Shown here one piece after another: positions 1-9,727 of a DNA stretch of 64,000 nt. Source of the DNA: Chlamydiia bacterium (lineage in GTDB: Bacteria; Chlamydiota; Chlamydiia; Chlamydiales; GCA-2402025); the NCBI GenBank assembly GCA_030427725.1, contig JAUICV010000001.1:62001-126000 (forward strand), given 5' to 3'. The translations under genes and the position numbers were made by a program. The notes under the pieces are model-generated. The model saw nothing but the letters and a program-made list of their open reading frames with translations. It searched no databases and had not been told where the DNA came from. Position 1 is the first letter of the stretch; every line of letters starts with the position of its first letter.

Positions 1-1428
1 CAAAACGTTCCCAAATAATATCGCCAGCATGACTCCTTCGGGGAATGCGGGGTTAATCAACCTGATAACAATTACTGTTATGCCAACGGTTATTCCGTAA
101 ATCCACTTTCCGAGATTCATTCCAGGAGAGGTCACAGGCTCTGTAATCATAAAAGCGACACCAAATAAAAAGCCGCCAATTAGTAAGTGTTTATAAGCTG
201 GAAGAGAAAACTTAGCCGGGTTCCATGCTCCGTTGTTTACTCCAATAAGTTCGGATCCCAGTTGAAATAAAAACGCGGTTAAAAACCCGCCTATAAGCAT
301 AGCTAAAGCGGATCGCCATGATGCAATTTTAGTTATAATAAGTAAAAACAGGCCAATTAATATACCAATTTTGCAAGTTTCTCCCATTGAGCCTATCATG
401 TTTCCGAAAAAGAAATTACCGTCTGTATAGAGTCCTTGTGAGAATTTAAGTTTTGCAAATTGATATGCGTTGAAAAAATTTTCAGGAGACAGTCCAAGCC
501 CACCTTCTGTTAAAGGGGCTGTGATAAATTCTTGAAGTTCTGTAAATGAAAGAGCGTCTAAGTTAATTGATGATAAAGAGGATTTCCATTTTGAAAGTTG
601 CTGAGATATCAATGAAAGTGAAGAGACTTTTTCACCGAAAAAAGCGCCAATAGCTTCAACATGGATTCTTTTAATATCAGAAGAAATATTAACTAGACTT
701 GCTGGACTAGCTCCAGAGAACCCATCGAAAGGAGTTGTTGATTGGTTTATTTTTTCTAAGCTTTTTTGAATTAGATTGGGATTGGTTCCTATCCAAATAT
801 TTCCAGTCATTTTTGTTGGGAATGTGAAAAACAAAAAGCACCTGGCAGTCAGAGCTGGATTTAAAATATTCATTCCTGTTCCACCAAAGAGTTCTTTTCC
901 TATCACTATGCCAGCAGAGACTCCAACAATGACCATCCAATAGGGGATAGTTGGGGGTAAAACTAAAGCTATGAGCATCCCAGTTACTAAAAACCCCTCA
1001 GAGACTTCATGCCCCCGGATGCAAGCAAACAAAACTTCCCATAATCCACCAACAAGGTAACATAGAACCATTATTGGAAGAAAAGCAAGGCTTCCAAGCT
1101 TCAGGATCTCTAAAATTCTGTGATCTTTGAAACAAAAAGTAAAATAAGAGGGTAAGCTTTTTGAAGCATTAATGTATTCCATGACTAGCTCGTAGCTAGA
1201 GCTTCCAAAAACGTAACTTTGCACACCATTATTCCATATTGCCATGAGGGCACATGGGAAAAGAGCATAGACTACAATCATCATCCAGCGCTTAAGATCG
1301 ATTGCATCCCGAATAAAAGGTGCCGCTGAAGTAGTAATAGAAGGTTCAAAAAGAAAACTATCAATAGCGTTTTTCAACGGAGCAAGAGCTAAACGTAATT
1401 TGGAACTGTTTTTTTGTCTTTCTGCCAT
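1..1428 (-). CDS. nqrB: Na+-translocating NADH:quinone reductase subunit B (3' end outside window)
   Basis: This is the large membrane subunit of the Na+-pumping NADH:quinone oxidoreductase, which passes electrons through a covalently bound FMN while Na+ is exported. The ATG lies at 1428-1426 and the frame stays open for 476 codons to the window edge, so the C-terminus is missing. Many hydrophobic helices are visible, along with the conserved HEVSEGFLVTGM and GGTGMNILNPALTARC stretches. The flavinylation region reads DGFSGAS around residues 235-241. The FMN-accepting residue, usually Thr, is Ser241 here. The gene is divergent from the large AsmA-like gene, with about 165 bp between them. In Chlamydia trachomatis nqrB also lies next to the bactofilin and dnaA region, although two extra genes separate them here. 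Family assignment is secure. Confidence 0.95.
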   Translation of the reverse strand, partial: MAERQKNSSKLRLALAPLKNAIDSFLFEPSITTSAAPFIRDAIDLKRWMMIVVYALFPCALMAIWNNGVQSYVFGSSSYELVMEYINASKSLPSYFTFCFKDHRILEILKLGSLAFLPIMVLCYLVGGLWEVLFACIRGHEVSEGFLVTGMLIALVLPPTIPYWMVIVGVSAGIVIGKELFGGTGMNILNPALTARCFLFFTFPTKMTGNIWIGTNPNLIQKSLEKINQSTTPFDGFSGASPASLVNISSDIKRIHVEAIGAFFGEKVSSLSLISQQLSKWKSSLSSINLDALSFTELQEFITAPLTEGGLGLSPENFFNAYQFAKLKFSQGLYTDGNFFFGNMIGSMGETCKIGILIGLFLLIITKIASWRSALAMLIGGFLTAFLFQLGSELIGVNNGAWNPAKFSLPAYKHLLIGGFLFGVAFMITEPVTSPGMNLGKWIYGITVGITVIVIRLINPAFPEGVMLAILFGNVL

Positions 1429-1593
1429 AACATCGATTAGTATAGAAATGAACTTGTTGAAGCAGGATCTTACTTTAGGCTCTTGTTAAAAATAAAGATG
1501 GTTTTTTACTCAGAAAACAAAAAGTCTTTTTAGAAGATAGAAAACATAACATTGTCTATCATGAGAAATATCAGAGAGAAAGGGATCTCTTTC

Positions 1594-4500
1594 ATGAAAA
1601 AACGCAGTCTAATATTACTGTCTATATCTTTTTTTTTATTACTGGGAGTGCTCTTTCATAAGCCGATAATTTGCTATGCATTGAAAGTGAAGCTACAGAA
1701 AAAAATCCCCCTTCAATCCGAAATCTCTGTGAACTATCAGAAAATATGCTTCAATCCCAACTCAATTTCTTTCAGAGGCCTAGAGGTTTTTGATCAGTTA
1801 AGTCAGAAAAAAATATTGTCTGTTGAGGAATCTTTCATAATTGGCGACAGACAAATTTTTTACAAAGGACCAAAAGTTAAGATACAAGGTGCCTCGCTTT
1901 ATTTTGAAAAGGAATTGCTTAAAAGAGATAAAACGTCAAAAACACTTTACGAGACCTTATCCCGTGTTTTGGTTTCTCTTAAAATAACTATCTTGGACTC
2001 TAAATTTTTCATTAGGACACATCAAGGAGAAAAACTTGCTGCGTTTTTCGATTATACAAGGAGTAAAGAGAAAGGATCTTTTGGGAAGTTAAGATGCTAT
2101 TTTGATATTAAAGAGAAGGAAAACCCTCCACTTGAAGTTTGTTTTTTTACTTCTCATGGGGAGGTGTTAACTAAATTCAAAATGAAAAATCTTTCGCTTA
2201 GGTTATCATCTTCTTTACTAGGATGTTTTTCTGAGCATATTAAAGCTTTTAACGTATCTCAAGGGCATGTAGACGGTGAGCTTCAGCTTGGGTTGGCTAA
2301 AGGAGATCTTGTTCAATATTTTCGATCGGATCTTGTCGTTAAAAATCTTTTTGCAAACCTTTCTAACTCGAAAGACTTTATAGCGCTCGATCTAGTAAAG
2401 CTAAATGCATTTTTACCATTAGATGTGCAAGAAAAACCTCTTCTAAAAACGGTTTTATCACCTTTAATATTTAAAGAGATGGCGGTCTCTTCAGATATAA
2501 TTAATGGAAGATTCAGCATTAAAAACCCAGTCACAAACAGTGTGTGGGAAGTTAAAAATTTTCTCGGCAGGATGCATATAAACTTAGAACTTTCTCCTGC
2601 TATTAGTTTTTCTGGAGATATGGTTAAAGATCAGGTTGAGTACCCTTTTGATTTGATGGCAAAGGGGATCATCAAATCAGAAAAAAATTGGTGGCTTGAA
2701 CTTGACCTTGCTATAGGGGAAAATACAAATAGGAATCATACAAATATCTACCTAACATTTTTAGAAAGCTCCACCTTATATGCAAAGGCCTTCTTGAATC
2801 AGCTAAAGGCAGAACAACTTAAAATGTTCCAAGATGTGTTAATGGTTAAATTGCCTCAGGTTGGAACATTGTGTTTAGAAGAAGCTCTAGTCTCAACAGA
2901 ACTCAGTGTTACTGCGAATGCTTCCAGGATTCAATCATTAGAATTTGACAACCTTAAAATTGATAATTTAAAAGCGTCGTTTCTAGGAAAGGAACAGGCT
3001 AAGCTGGAAAGCAGTCATATTGAAGGTCAGATGCATATACATATCCCATTTTTTGAAAACTGGGAAAAACTGTTGTCGACTGTTTCTTTTCAGGATTTGA
3101 ATTACTCGCAAGTTATTGGAGATAAAACTTATAGAATTTCGAATGCTCAAGGCCAGCTTGTTCTAGACAATGGTTTTTTTGACTGCCAGAATATTGAAGG
3201 GGTATTTGAAGGGATCAAAACAAAAATAGCCTTGAAAGGGCCTTTGCAGGAGCTTGTTGTTGATTTTACTGGAGAGTTTGCAAATCATCACTTGTTTTCG
3301 AGTTTTGAGAACAAAATTCACTCTAAACACAAAGAGCTATTGCCTCTTAGTAAAATAAGAGCGGAGCTTTTTTGTGATTTTAGTTCAAAGTTTGCTGCTA
3401 GAGGTGAAATTTCCTTTGGATTTTCTGATAAAAAAGTAGAAAAGATACAACTTAACCTAGATTTCCCGGGACGTTTGTTTGGAGAAGATATAGATAAAAA
3501 ACAATTTTTATCTAACCTCTCTGGAGAATTTAGCTCAGACAAAATCTCGGAAAATAGTTATTTGTGGTTACTAGGAGCATTCAATCAGCGTTGGTACACT
3601 GTAGGGGATTTAGCTGTTTTTGGAAAATTCAATCATCAGGGATTAAAGTTTACGCTACAATCTACAGAGGATGTTTTCTATGACTCTGAAGATATTTCTT
3701 TATGGGTGCATTCCACAAAAAACATGTCTAGCATTGGTTGTTTTGAGTTCGATTCTAAAAATTGTGTGTGGGATATAGATATTCCATTGAAGCGAGCTAA
3801 GGTATTAGATAAGAAGTATAGGTTGTTCTTTGATAAAGTCATTGCCGATGTTCATATTCATCAAACAAAACTACATGCCAAAAACATCTCAGCATTCTCC
3901 GATGGGATTTATTTTCAGGGGAATTTAGATTTAGATTTTACGCACGAAGACTGGTTGAAGCTAAATCTTTTCCCAAAATATATTGAGGGAAAAGTCGGGG
4001 CTTTTCAAACTTTTTTGAGACATTTTCCTTCTTTCCAAAATTTAGAAATCCCCCTGGAGGGACTTGTCAAATCTTGTCATGAAAATGAGATTAAAATTGG
4101 ATACAATGACGAAACTAGCGATGTAAAAGCTTTATATTCTTTTGCGATTGAAAGAGGAGTTTTGCTCCTTCCAGAAGGGGGCAGTATTACAGATATCGAA
4201 GGAGAGTTAGGGTTTAATAGTGAGAAGAATTTTTTAGAGTTAAAGGACTTAACAGGAGATATTAATCTTTCCAAGTCAAACCAAGATAAAAAGTACAAAA
4301 TAAAATTCCATAAGCTTATTTGTCAGACAGAAGAAGTTCTAAAATGGTCCTTTGACATGCGATTAGAGTCTTTAACTTACGATGTTTTGAGATTTGTTGG
4401 GGGAGTAAAATCGAATGAATTTGGTTATGAGTTTACCTTAGATAAGAGTCTAAGCCATTGCTTTCAGTCAAAATTTAAAGAATTTGATATGGGACTAGAT

Positions 4501-6669
4501 CGTGACTTTAATTTTTCTCATGTGAGTATTCAAACAAAACTTCAACTCTCGGATTCACTATTTCAAATATCCATGCTTCAAAAACTTGGGGTCGTTTCAG
4601 AAAAATTGTATGAAATAGCGTCTGTAGCGATTGAGGATGTGAATGGAGAGTTAGACTTAAATGTAAATTATAACAGATCTCATCAGCAGATGAATTTAGA
4701 AGGACATTGCCAAAAACTTCAATTTGGCGATCAAGTATTTGATCAGTTAGATTTTCAACTCATCCAGGAAAAAAACAAGGTTATTTTAAATCATTGTAAA
4801 TGTGACAAATTTAGCCTTTTTGCTGTTGCTGAAAAAGATATAAATGAATGGAGTATCCCATTATTTGAATGTGATTTTGGAAAGGTGAATTTAAAACTTT
4901 CAGATGGAAAGTTTGATTTTAGTAATGCCAGATTTATTTCGAAAATCAAAGATTTTTACGTTCCTTTAGAGGCTTTTAATCTAAAAGATGTGCTTTTCCC
5001 TACAAAGAAGGATGTAGCAGGAGCTTTCAACTTTATCGGAAGTCTAGAGCTTACTTTGCCAACAACAAGTCAAAAAGATTTTGCAATTTTGAAACTGCAA
5101 AGTGAATCTAATTTGCAGTATGGAAAAGATCCTTTTAAAGTTTTTACACCGACTCCATTTGAAGTGTCTTTCCAAACAGTGTCTAAAGCTAAGATTTCGA
5201 ATCTTCAGATCGATTTGCATCACAGTAAAAATGATCTTTTGAAGAGCTCTTACGAAATTGCACGTATGTCCTTTGATTTAAAACAAAGAAAAATAGAAGG
5301 ATCAAAAGTTTCTGTGTTGGTGCCTCCGGAAATGGTGCTAAGGATAGCTGAAGAGGTTTCTATACAAGGTGTCTCAGTTAATTCAGAGGGGCTTGAAATT
5401 AATAAATTTCAAATTCCATGGGATAATCAACTGCAAACAGTGTTTGACTTTTCATATGGAATGGAAGGATTTAAAATTCAGGGAATCCTGCAAGAGGGGT
5501 ACTATTGGGTTGAGAAAGAGGTTGTTTTCATAAAAGATTGTTATTATCAGTATGGGGATAGCAAGCTTACAACTACATTTAGGGTCGATTATTTAGATTT
5601 TAAATTAGAGATTTTTTCGAGGTTGGATCTTAAAGAATCTCCAAATTTATTTGTCTCATTCAAAGATACTCAAGAAGATACAGCATATGAAAAGAAATCT
5701 TTAGATATCCAATGTAAGTATTCAGCAGATGATGGATTTTATATTCAAACAGTCGATGGGAGTATTTATGGCATAGAGGCCACATTTCATAGGAATCCTA
5801 GAAGTTTTTTACCTCATATCATGATTTTGTCAGGAAATTTAAAGATCGATACATCAGGGCTTGTGAAAGCTTTTCCAGAAATGTTTTATCAAACATTTAA
5901 AGATCTTGGAATGGGAAGTGGTTATGAAATCAGTGGAGATCTTATGATTTCTAAAAAAGAGTTCAAGTCTTCTTACTTTAAAGGGTATTTAAAAGGTAGG
6001 GATTTTGAATTCTTAGGCTTTCAGTTTAAAACACTTTTAAGTGAGCTTTATGTGAATCTGAAGCAGGTTCATGTTCGTGATTTTAGTTTGAGCGATCAAT
6101 CAGGAGTCATGCATGTTAAAGAGCTCAAACTTTCTAAAAGCATCGAAGATGGGTCTTGGAACTTGTCGATTCCAGAACTGTTAGTTCAAGATTTTAGACC
6201 TAGTTTTCTCAAAAAAGGATATGCTGATCAGGATATGGTTAAACCTTTTGTGATTAAAGACCTTAGGTTTTTCAATATCGAAGGAGATTTGGGTTATAAG
6301 GATTCATTCACCGGATTTGGGTTTATGGAGTTTGTAAACACGTTTAAACGAGACTATAATCTACTGGACATCCCTATTGAGATTATCGGGCGTATTGGTT
6401 TTGACTTAGGGCTGTTTGTTCCAGTGAAAGGAAACGTTGAATTTGAGATGAAAGAAGGGAAAATTCTGTTAAAAGATTTGAAGAATTCCTATAGCGATGG
6501 GAAACGTTCTAAATTTTATCTCTCTTCATATAAAGATTCATATATTGGCCTTGATGGATCAATCTTTGTAGATATTAAAATGAAGCAGTATGTTTTATTG
6601 AAAATAACTCAGCCTTTTACGTTGTCTATCAGAGGGCTTTTATCGAAGCCTAAATACAGCCTAAAGTAA
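1594..6669 (+). CDS. Very large membrane-anchored AsmA/TamB-like protein
   Basis: This is a protein of about 1,690 residues with one N-terminal membrane anchor (roughly residues 4-24, after the basic MKKR) followed by a long region of alternating hydrophobic and polar beta-strand-like segments with no catalytic motif. The extreme C-terminus (TLSIRGLLSKPKYSLK) resembles the closing segment of AsmA, YhdP and TamB proteins, whose long beta-groove is thought to carry lipid from the inner to the outer membrane or to help assemble outer-membrane proteins. The frame is open from a TTG at 1552, but the ATG at 1594 has AAAGGGA about 8 bases upstream and begins with a typical anchor, so it is preferred. 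The next gene starts immediately after the stop codon. The family call rests on architecture and the C-terminal signature, and is moderately sure. Confidence 0.6.
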   Translation: MKKRSLILLSISFFLLLGVLFHKPIICYALKVKLQKKIPLQSEISVNYQKICFNPNSISFRGLEVFDQLSQKKILSVEESFIIGDRQIFYKGPKVKIQGASLYFEKELLKRDKTSKTLYETLSRVLVSLKITILDSKFFIRTHQGEKLAAFFDYTRSKEKGSFGKLRCYFDIKEKENPPLEVCFFTSHGEVLTKFKMKNLSLRLSSSLLGCFSEHIKAFNVSQGHVDGELQLGLAKGDLVQYFRSDLVVKNLFANLSNSKDFIALDLVKLNAFLPLDVQEKPLLKTVLSPLIFKEMAVSSDIINGRFSIKNPVTNSVWEVKNFLGRMHINLELSPAISFSGDMVKDQVEYPFDLMAKGIIKSEKNWWLELDLAIGENTNRNHTNIYLTFLESSTLYAKAFLNQLKAEQLKMFQDVLMVKLPQVGTLCLEEALVSTELSVTANASRIQSLEFDNLKIDNLKASFLGKEQAKLESSHIEGQMHIHIPFFENWEKLLSTVSFQDLNYSQVIGDKTYRISNAQGQLVLDNGFFDCQNIEGVFEGIKTKIALKGPLQELVVDFTGEFANHHLFSSFENKIHSKHKELLPLSKIRAELFCDFSSKFAARGEISFGFSDKKVEKIQLNLDFPGRLFGEDIDKKQFLSNLSGEFSSDKISENSYLWLLGAFNQRWYTVGDLAVFGKFNHQGLKFTLQSTEDVFYDSEDISLWVHSTKNMSSIGCFEFDSKNCVWDIDIPLKRAKVLDKKYRLFFDKVIADVHIHQTKLHAKNISAFSDGIYFQGNLDLDFTHEDWLKLNLFPKYIEGKVGAFQTFLRHFPSFQNLEIPLEGLVKSCHENEIKIGYNDETSDVKALYSFAIERGVLLLPEGGSITDIEGELGFNSEKNFLELKDLTGDINLSKSNQDKKYKIKFHKLICQTEEVLKWSFDMRLESLTYDVLRFVGGVKSNEFGYEFTLDKSLSHCFQSKFKEFDMGLDRDFNFSHVSIQTKLQLSDSLFQISMLQKLGVVSEKLYEIASVAIEDVNGELDLNVNYNRSHQQMNLEGHCQKLQFGDQVFDQLDFQLIQEKNKVILNHCKCDKFSLFAVAEKDINEWSIPLFECDFGKVNLKLSDGKFDFSNARFISKIKDFYVPLEAFNLKDVLFPTKKDVAGAFNFIGSLELTLPTTSQKDFAILKLQSESNLQYGKDPFKVFTPTPFEVSFQTVSKAKISNLQIDLHHSKNDLLKSSYEIARMSFDLKQRKIEGSKVSVLVPPEMVLRIAEEVSIQGVSVNSEGLEINKFQIPWDNQLQTVFDFSYGMEGFKIQGILQEGYYWVEKEVVFIKDCYYQYGDSKLTTTFRVDYLDFKLEIFSRLDLKESPNLFVSFKDTQEDTAYEKKSLDIQCKYSADDGFYIQTVDGSIYGIEATFHRNPRSFLPHIMILSGNLKIDTSGLVKAFPEMFYQTFKDLGMGSGYEISGDLMISKKEFKSSYFKGYLKGRDFEFLGFQFKTLLSELYVNLKQVHVRDFSLSDQSGVMHVKELKLSKSIEDGSWNLSIPELLVQDFRPSFLKKGYADQDMVKPFVIKDLRFFNIEGDLGYKDSFTGFGFMEFVNTFKRDYNLLDIPIEIIGRIGFDLGLFVPVKGNVEFEMKEGKILLKDLKNSYSDGKRSKFYLSSYKDSYIGLDGSIFVDIKMKQYVLLKITQPFTLSIRGLLSKPKYSLK

Positions 6670-7260
6670 ATGAAGAGCTACCTTTCTAAAATTCTCCATT
6701 TCGTTTATCCGTCTAGATGTTTAAGTTGTGAGGAAAGACTACAGAATCCCTTTCAAAAGCTGTGTGCATCTTGTAATGATTTGATTGAGATTGATAATAA
6801 TTTAGAAAATGTGTGTTTTGAAAAATTATCTCCAAGTAAAAAACTTTACGAAAATTATACTGAGACAGGTTCAAAATCTATTAAAAAATTCTTTGTGTCA
6901 GTTTTGCTCTATCGGCTGTATTCTGATTATAGCTTTTCAACTCCTACTATTAGCATTTATGAGAATCTCGAAAAAAGACTGTTTAATAGAAAGCAATTTG
7001 GGTTGTCAGAATTTGCTAAGGAGCTTAGGAAAAAAGTGCAAGGAAGTTACGTAAAACTTTTTAATTATAAACCTTCTTTCAATGACGCATTTTCTAAAAA
7101 AATCGAGGATGTGATTTTTGTTAAAGAGGATAAACTACACCAAATTAAGGGAGAGGTTTTGATTCTGAGCGAAAATGAGATAACTAAATTCTTGAAGGAA
7201 AAGATAGAGCGCCAAATTCCAGGGAAAAAAATTTATTTTTTGGCACTCTTTGAAACTTAA
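6670..7260 (+). CDS. Degenerate ComF-like protein with N-terminal zinc ribbon
   Basis: This 196-residue protein begins with a four-cysteine cluster (Cys17, Cys20, Cys32, Cys35; CLSC and CASC) preceded by a short hydrophobic helix, the layout of the N-terminal zinc ribbon of ComF/GntX proteins involved in DNA uptake. The phosphoribosyltransferase part is poorly kept. The expected acidic PRPP loop ending in TTGAT is not recognisable, and the protein is short for the family (usually 210-240). The ATG follows the upstream stop codon without a gap, so it is probably co-transcribed with and translationally coupled to the AsmA-like gene. It may be a retained but catalytically inactive ComF relative, or simply a small zinc-binding protein. 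Confidence 0.5.
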   Translation: MKSYLSKILHFVYPSRCLSCEERLQNPFQKLCASCNDLIEIDNNLENVCFEKLSPSKKLYENYTETGSKSIKKFFVSVLLYRLYSDYSFSTPTISIYENLEKRLFNRKQFGLSEFAKELRKKVQGSYVKLFNYKPSFNDAFSKKIEDVIFVKEDKLHQIKGEVLILSENEITKFLKEKIERQIPGKKIYFLALFET

Positions 7261-7261
7261 G

Positions 7262-7807
7262 TTAGCCCATACAGTGAACTGGGGGCTCTAAAATTTTATC
7301 AAATGCTTTCGGAGATTTTTCAAAACTCAAGGGTTTGCAAACCTCTAGATATCCAGAGAAGTTAGCTCCTTGGTCAATTGATATTGTTTCAGCTTTAATA
7401 TCACCTGTAATTGTAGCGGTTGAGCTAACGGTTAATTTTTTTACTGAAATGTTTCCAACAACAGTTCCTGAAATATAGGCTTCATCAACTTCAATGCCAC
7501 CTTTTACAGATCCTGTTGTGTCTACTATAACGGTTCCTTTTGTGTTGAGGTGGCCCTCAAAGGTTCCTTGAATTCTTAATGTTGAGGTGAAATTCAACTC
7601 TCCTTTAACGACAACCCCTTCACTCAGAAGAGTTTCTTTTTGAGGTTTGGGTGTGGGAATAGTTTTAATTGGAGAAAGAGTTGGTTTATCAGATGGGAAA
7701 TTACCAAGTTTTGCAATGGGATATTTTTTGTCTAAAGGGATTTTGTCATTTTGACAGACTTCTTTTTCTAGAAGTGAGACAATTTTTTTCAAGAAGGTGT
7801 TTTTCAT
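7262..7807 (-). CDS. bacA: Bactofilin (polymer-forming cytoskeletal protein)
   Basis: This is a bactofilin of about 181 residues. The central part (about residues 65-165) shows the repetitive short beta-strand pattern of the right-handed beta-helix (VVKGELNF, GTFEGHLNTKGTVIV, SVKGGIEVDEAYISGTVVG), which self-assembles into filaments. The flanking tails are Lys/Pro-rich and disordered, as usual. In Chlamydia the homologue (CT276) affects cell size and cooperates with MreB and peptidoglycan-linked division. The frame extends upstream into the end of dnaA, but the ATG at 7807, just beyond the dnaA stop, is chosen because the bactofilin-like sequence begins there. It is the last gene of a minus-strand run with dnaA and ends one base from the convergent ComF-like gene. 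Confidence 0.87.
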   Translation of the reverse strand: MKNTFLKKIVSLLEKEVCQNDKIPLDKKYPIAKLGNFPSDKPTLSPIKTIPTPKPQKETLLSEGVVVKGELNFTSTLRIQGTFEGHLNTKGTVIVDTTGSVKGGIEVDEAYISGTVVGNISVKKLTVSSTATITGDIKAETISIDQGANFSGYLEVCKPLSFEKSPKAFDKILEPPVHCMG

Positions 7808-7835
7808 AATATTACCAGTTTTTTTTATTATATTA

Positions 7836-9176
7836 TCATCTTTTAGTTTCAATGTTTTGCTTGGTAAGGAGTATCTGCTTACGAAGCCCTTCGTCACTTT
7901 CTACTTGTTTTGAAACTTTTTTCCAAGCATGAATTAAAGTTGAGTGCTTTTTTCCTCCAAAAGAATTTGCTACGCTAGATAGGGAGTCAGACAACATTTC
8001 CTTCGCAAGATACATAGCTATTTGTCTAGGGTGTGCTATTTTTTTCTCTCTGGAGCTTCCTTTTAGATCTGTTATTGTTACATCAAAGTTTTTAGAAACT
8101 TGATTTAGGATCCCTTCGATGGTTACCTTTTGTTTCGGGGGAGCTTCGAACATTTCGTCCAAAGTTTTCTTTGCGACATCTTCTGTAGCTTCTTCATGCA
8201 TCAATCGGCAGTAGGCGGATAATCTATTTATAGCTCCTTCAAGTTGCCTCACATTGTTGAAAATATGCTCAGCTATATAAAAAGCTACCTTGTTAGGTAG
8301 GGTAATTCCTTTTAGTTCAGCTTTATGTCGTAAAATTGCAACCCTGGTTTCTAAATCAGGGGGATCAATGTTAGCAACAAGCCCCCACTCCATTCGGGCA
8401 ATAAGTCTTTCTGAAAGCTTGAGTTGGCTTGGAGACTTATCGCTAGTAATCACGATTTGTTTATTTTGATGAATTAAACTTTCAAAGGTATTGCAGAATT
8501 CTTCCTCGAAATTAGCTCGATTCTGAAGAAATTGAATGTCATCAATGAGTAAAATATCTAAAGATCTATAGTTTTTTTTCATTTTATCCAGGGCTTTGGA
8601 TTTTAAATGATCAACAAGATCTGTGATGAACTCTTCTGTGGTCATGCATTTAATTCTAAGCTTTTTTTGGTGCTTTAAAATCTCATGACCAATGCTGTGA
8701 AGTAAATGAGTTTTCCCGAGCCCAACTCCTCCGTAAATAAACAAGGGATTATAAGATTTTCCAGGATGTTTAGAAACACCGAGTGCAGCGGATTTGACAA
8801 ATTGGTTAGAAGGCCCTTCTATGAAATTTGTAAATGTATAACTAGAATTAAGAGAAACTTTTGATTCGTGTGGAACAGATTTTATAAGGGCTTTTTTCGG
8901 TTCTATCTTTGTTGGTATTTCGCTTGGAGTAGAAATAATAAACTCTATAGATGGAGTTTGTTTTTCAGTTAGGGGGAGAAAGTCGCAGAGATCTTGTTGA
9001 TAATTGTCGAGTAAATATTCCTGAACAAAAACATTTGGAACCTCCAGGACAACACTGGAGGTTTTTGTTTCTGCAAGTTTAATTGGGGCGAGCCAATTTT
9101 GGAACTCAGCTTTAGAGATTCGATTTTGAATAAAAGTCAAAAACTCATCCCAGCAGTTTTGTGTTTCAGTTGTCAT
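7836..9176 (-). CDS. dnaA: Chromosomal replication initiator protein DnaA
   Basis: DnaA is the AAA+ ATPase that binds DnaA boxes and opens the origin. Domain I (about 1-80) is followed by a short linker, then the ATPase core with Walker A (GGVGLGKTHL) and Walker B (ILLIDDIQFL), sensor and arginine-finger region (SERLIARMEWGLV), and a C-terminal helix-turn-helix domain IV. The box-recognition signature reads GGKKHSTLIHA where E. coli has GGRDHTTVLHA, so the acidic residue that contacts the box is replaced by Lys. At 446 residues it has normal length. Chlamydiae commonly carry two DnaA paralogues, and this copy occupies the position of CT275 between the bactofilin and TPR genes. The region upstream of its operon holds TTCCACA-like sequences. 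Confidence 0.95.
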   Translation of the reverse strand: MTTETQNCWDEFLTFIQNRISKAEFQNWLAPIKLAETKTSSVVLEVPNVFVQEYLLDNYQQDLCDFLPLTEKQTPSIEFIISTPSEIPTKIEPKKALIKSVPHESKVSLNSSYTFTNFIEGPSNQFVKSAALGVSKHPGKSYNPLFIYGGVGLGKTHLLHSIGHEILKHQKKLRIKCMTTEEFITDLVDHLKSKALDKMKKNYRSLDILLIDDIQFLQNRANFEEEFCNTFESLIHQNKQIVITSDKSPSQLKLSERLIARMEWGLVANIDPPDLETRVAILRHKAELKGITLPNKVAFYIAEHIFNNVRQLEGAINRLSAYCRLMHEEATEDVAKKTLDEMFEAPPKQKVTIEGILNQVSKNFDVTITDLKGSSREKKIAHPRQIAMYLAKEMLSDSLSSVANSFGGKKHSTLIHAWKKVSKQVESDEGLRKQILLTKQNIETKR

Positions 9177-9323
9177 GAAGCAATAATTGGTGGGTTTAAT
9201 TATGCAGATGGAACATCCGCTATAATGCTAGAATCTATCATGAAAAAGATGATCGGAGCAAGTTATAATTTCGTCAATTTTGCTAAAAAAAAGTAACTCA
9301 CTGAGTGTTAAATAGAGACAATA

Positions 9324-9719
9324 TTAGCTATAAGATAATATCAGGGCTTTAGCTTGAGTTGAGATAGATTGATCATCATGGCTTTCTAAAATTTTAGCTT
9401 GAGCTAGGCCTTGTTTTTTATAGCCTAATAAAAATAAAGCTTTTGCTCGATTTAAAAGAGTTGGTCCATGATTGTCATTTTCTTTAAGCGCTCTTTCTAA
9501 ATAATCTAGAGCCTCTAAATTATTTCCTGTTTGAAGGTGTAGAGCCCCGAGGGTTTGCAGGTCATACTCATTGCTTGGGTCTAAAACTACTAGTGCTTCA
9601 AAAAAGCGTTTTGCAACGTCATACTTCCCTTGCTTTATATAGGAAAATCCAACAAACCGTAAATCTTCTAATTCTCCTGCTGTCCATCCAAGAACATCTA
9701 ACCAATTGACATCGCTCAT
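9324..9719 (-). CDS. Small TPR protein (CT274-like)
   Basis: This is a 131-residue protein made almost entirely of tetratricopeptide-type helix pairs. Clear repeats are seen at about residues 20-50 (YIKQGKYDVAKRFFEALVVL), 55-85 (ALHLQTGNNLEALDYLERAL) and 90-120. Its size and repeat number resemble the SycD/LcrH class of type III secretion chaperones, and the position upstream of dnaA matches chlamydial CT274. It follows the CT273-like gene with an 8-base gap and probably belongs to the same minus-strand transcript as dnaA. A chaperone or scaffold role is inferred. No enzyme motif is present. Confidence 0.75.
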   Translation of the reverse strand: MSDVNWLDVLGWTAGELEDLRFVGFSYIKQGKYDVAKRFFEALVVLDPSNEYDLQTLGALHLQTGNNLEALDYLERALKENDNHGPTLLNRAKALFLLGYKKQGLAQAKILESHDDQSISTQAKALILSYS

Positions 9720-9727
9720 TTAACTTA

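Noticed and set aside
9099-9296. A 65-codon plus-strand frame across the dnaA start
   Set aside because: It overlaps the dnaA N-terminus on the opposite strand, has no ribosome site and a low-complexity product.
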